NCBI GenBank assembly: GCA_964383855.1
Contig: CAYLIP010000083.1
Span: 1-8,914, forward strand
From: CAZHAC01 sp964383855
GTDB lineage: Bacteria > Chloroflexota > Dormibacteria > Dormibacterales > Dormibacteraceae
Reading direction: 5' to 3'
Length of the DNA: 8,914 bases
Shown here: one piece after another, positions 7,523-8,914 of the stretch
How positions within the stretch are numbered: position 1 is the first letter of the stretch
Layout of the letters: each line of letters begins with the position of its first letter
Notes under the pieces: model-generated
Told to the model about the DNA's origin: nothing
The model's input: only the letters and a program-made list of their open reading frames with translations
Database searches by the model: none
Position numbers and translations under genes: made by a program

Positions 7523-7528
7523 TAGACT
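7523..7528 (+). promoter_or_regulatory. -10-like TAGACT for leaderless start of the 7536 gene
   Basis: TAGACT ends 7 nt before the GTG at 7536, the same arrangement as at 6185-6190. No Shine-Dalgarno is present in the intervening TCTTGCC. A possible poor -35 (TTGTAA, 7503-7508) has a short 14-nt spacer. The position supports GTG at 7536 as the true start with a leaderless mRNA. Confidence 0.5.
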
Positions 7529-7535
7529 TCTTGCC

Positions 7536-8914
7536 GTGGAGCAGGCGCCCGCGGTCACCGGCTGGAGCGGCCGCCACGCGGTCGAGCTCTACGTCAGGAC
7601 CTACTCGACCATGCTCCAGAGCTCGGGCGAGATCCGGCTCGACTCCCTCGACCAGGTGCACATCGGCATGGGTTCAGCGCTCCACCCGCTGGCCTCCGAT
7701 CCGCGGGTCGACATGGGCGCCCTCATCTACTCCGTCCGGCGCCTGCCGGAGGAGATCAACCGCTGCCGCCGGATCGTTCTCGGCCAGAGCCCGCACGGCT
7801 TCCGGGCCACCCTGGGCGAGGACATCGTGGGCTGGGAGCCGGTCAAGGCGCCCGCCCGGCGGCGCCGCTGGTACTACGACGGAGAGGAGACGCTGGCCGT
7901 CCTGATCGCCTCTCCTTCCGACATCGACGACCTGGTGCCGACGCTGGTCGCCTACCAGATCGAGTGGAACAAGTTCCACCGCGCGCTGGCCGACCGACCG
8001 CTGGATGACGCCCGGGACGCCGCCCAGGCCACCGAGGACGACTGGGACCGCCTCCGCGCCGCCTGGGGGCCCAACTTCCAAAGCACGCTCGCCGAGGTCA
8101 AGGCGCGCGCCTGCCGGATGACGCTGCGCATGATCGGCGGCTCCCATGTCGGCTACGCCCGGGCGGCCGGCCGCTGGTGGCTTCCGATCCAGGCCGAGAT
8201 GGACGAGATGGGGCTCACGGAGTCGCCGGTGTACTTCGTTTCCTCCAACGTCCACAGCCTGGTCAACGTGCTGAGCGGAACCGCCCGCCGGTTCGAGCCC
8301 GAGGTCATGGAGTTCATCTCCAGGACCGACCCCGAGACCTGGGACGAGTGGCGGCGCATGGAGCAGGGGGTGAGCCCGGCCTCGCGCGACAACTGGCTCT
8401 ACTACGCGGCCAGGGTTCTCCTCGACCGGCACCCGGAACGCCGCGACCTCCACGCGCGCCGGGCCGAGATGGAGCGCGCGGCGGGCATCCGCCATGTCGC
8501 GGCCAGCGTCTACGGGGTCGACTCGGCGACCCAGATCTTCAAGCTCGCCGACCTCGACCCCTCCTGCTTCGACCCCCGCGTGGGCCGCGTCGACCCGCTC
8601 GCCCTGAAGGCGTCGGACGCCGCCATCGTCAACATCGACTACCCGCTCGGCCTCACCGCCTACCACCTGCTGCGCCAGGTGGCCGAGAAGGTGGCCTGGA
8701 TCCGCGGGGCCTACGTGATGGGCAAGGCGGCCACGCTCAACGCCGACGTCGGCGACGTGATGATCTCCAACGTCGTCTACAACGAGCACGCGCACAACAC
8801 ATACTGGCTGGATAACTGCTTCACCGCCGCCGACGTGCAGCCGCACCTGGTCTTCGGATCCGCGCTCGACAACCAGCGCGCGGTCACCGTCCGGGGCACC
8901 TTCCTGCAGAACCG
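7536..8914 (+). CDS. Uncharacterised conserved-looking protein, 3' end beyond window (459 codons seen)
   Basis: The frame is open from the GTG at 7536 to the window end, giving 459 codons with no stop. The N-terminus reads MEQAPAVTGWSGRHAVELYV, with no signal peptide or long hydrophobic segment, so it is probably cytoplasmic. Residues 42-52 read HIGMGSALHPL, and the middle (about 100-330) is mixed and charged. The C-terminal part is strikingly motif-dense: NIDYPLG at 366-372, then GKAATLNADVGDVMI at 396-410, VVYNEHAHNTYWLDNCF at 413-429, and GTFLQN at 454-459. The Gly-x-Ala-Ala-x-Leu...GDV-hydrophobic pattern recalls purine/uridine phosphorylase and AMP nucleosidase folds, so a nucleoside-handling or glycosidic-bond role is possible. 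I think it may belong to a domain-of-unknown-function family (DUF6909 comes to mind), from memory only. Start supported by TAGACT upstream and lack of an alternative before codon 26. Divergent from the 7448 gene. Confidence 0.8.
   Translation, partial: MEQAPAVTGWSGRHAVELYVRTYSTMLQSSGEIRLDSLDQVHIGMGSALHPLASDPRVDMGALIYSVRRLPEEINRCRRIVLGQSPHGFRATLGEDIVGWEPVKAPARRRRWYYDGEETLAVLIASPSDIDDLVPTLVAYQIEWNKFHRALADRPLDDARDAAQATEDDWDRLRAAWGPNFQSTLAEVKARACRMTLRMIGGSHVGYARAAGRWWLPIQAEMDEMGLTESPVYFVSSNVHSLVNVLSGTARRFEPEVMEFISRTDPETWDEWRRMEQGVSPASRDNWLYYAARVLLDRHPERRDLHARRAEMERAAGIRHVAASVYGVDSATQIFKLADLDPSCFDPRVGRVDPLALKASDAAIVNIDYPLGLTAYHLLRQVAEKVAWIRGAYVMGKAATLNADVGDVMISNVVYNEHAHNTYWLDNCFTAADVQPHLVFGSALDNQRAVTVRGTFLQN

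Noticed and set aside
7449..7661. N-terminal extension of the exported protein to the ATG at 7661
   Set aside because: The 71 extra residues have no signal features and would overlap the start of the divergent 7536 gene; starting at 7448 puts a signal or anchor segment at the N-terminus.
7674..8846. Long open frame on the minus strand opposite the 7536 gene
   Set aside because: In high-GC DNA the antisense frame of a real gene is often open. Its translation is low-complexity (Val/Gly/Asp/His-rich) with no motifs, while the plus-strand frame gives a structured protein with a promoter-like start.

Overview
The window is about 8.9 kb of GC-rich DNA (roughly 70% by eye) with tightly packed bacterial genes, many GTG starts, and 4-bp stop/start overlaps inside an operon. 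The pantothenate kinase is of the actinobacterial type, ending in an LRKL tail as recalled for the Mycobacterium enzyme. There is an F420-type luciferase-like oxidoreductase, and several genes seem to be transcribed without a 5' leader. Together these suggest an actinobacterium or a related soil lineage (for example Dormibacterota-like), probably from a draft or metagenome assembly. The lineage is inference. A run of exactly 100 N at 6559-6658 is a scaffold gap.

Layout. Positions 2-133 hold what is probably the C-terminal tail of a plus-strand gene. It converges on a minus-strand cluster, and both stop codons sit inside one perfect hairpin. That cluster, in transcription order, is an L-lactate permease (4362-2464), an LLM-class flavin/F420 oxidoreductase (2424-1540), type I pantothenate kinase coaA (1543-596) and a DinB-like metalloprotein (599-144). 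The last three overlap as ATGA and GTGA. Divergent from the permease, across 60 bp, is a long-chain acyl-CoA synthetase (4423-6177), followed after 19 bp by a small Cys-rich helical protein (6197-6556). After the gap, a secreted or membrane-anchored helical repeat protein (7448-6708) is divergent, across 87 bp, from a large uncharacterised gene (7536 to beyond the window end) with a very motif-rich C-terminal part.

How the genes fit together. CoA synthesis (coaA) and CoA use (acyl-CoA synthetase) flank a carboxylate permease, which is compatible with lactate and fatty-acid use, but this is inference from proximity. The most interesting points are the uncharacterised 7536 gene, the small CxC-x5-CxxC protein with a duplicated DPD.RR motif, and -10-like hexamers (TAGACT, TAGGCT, GATAAT) placed 6-8 nt before GTG starts that lack Shine-Dalgarno sequences, indicating leaderless mRNAs. 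No mobile element, CRISPR array, tRNA or rRNA was seen, and no obviously new multi-gene defence or biosynthetic system.
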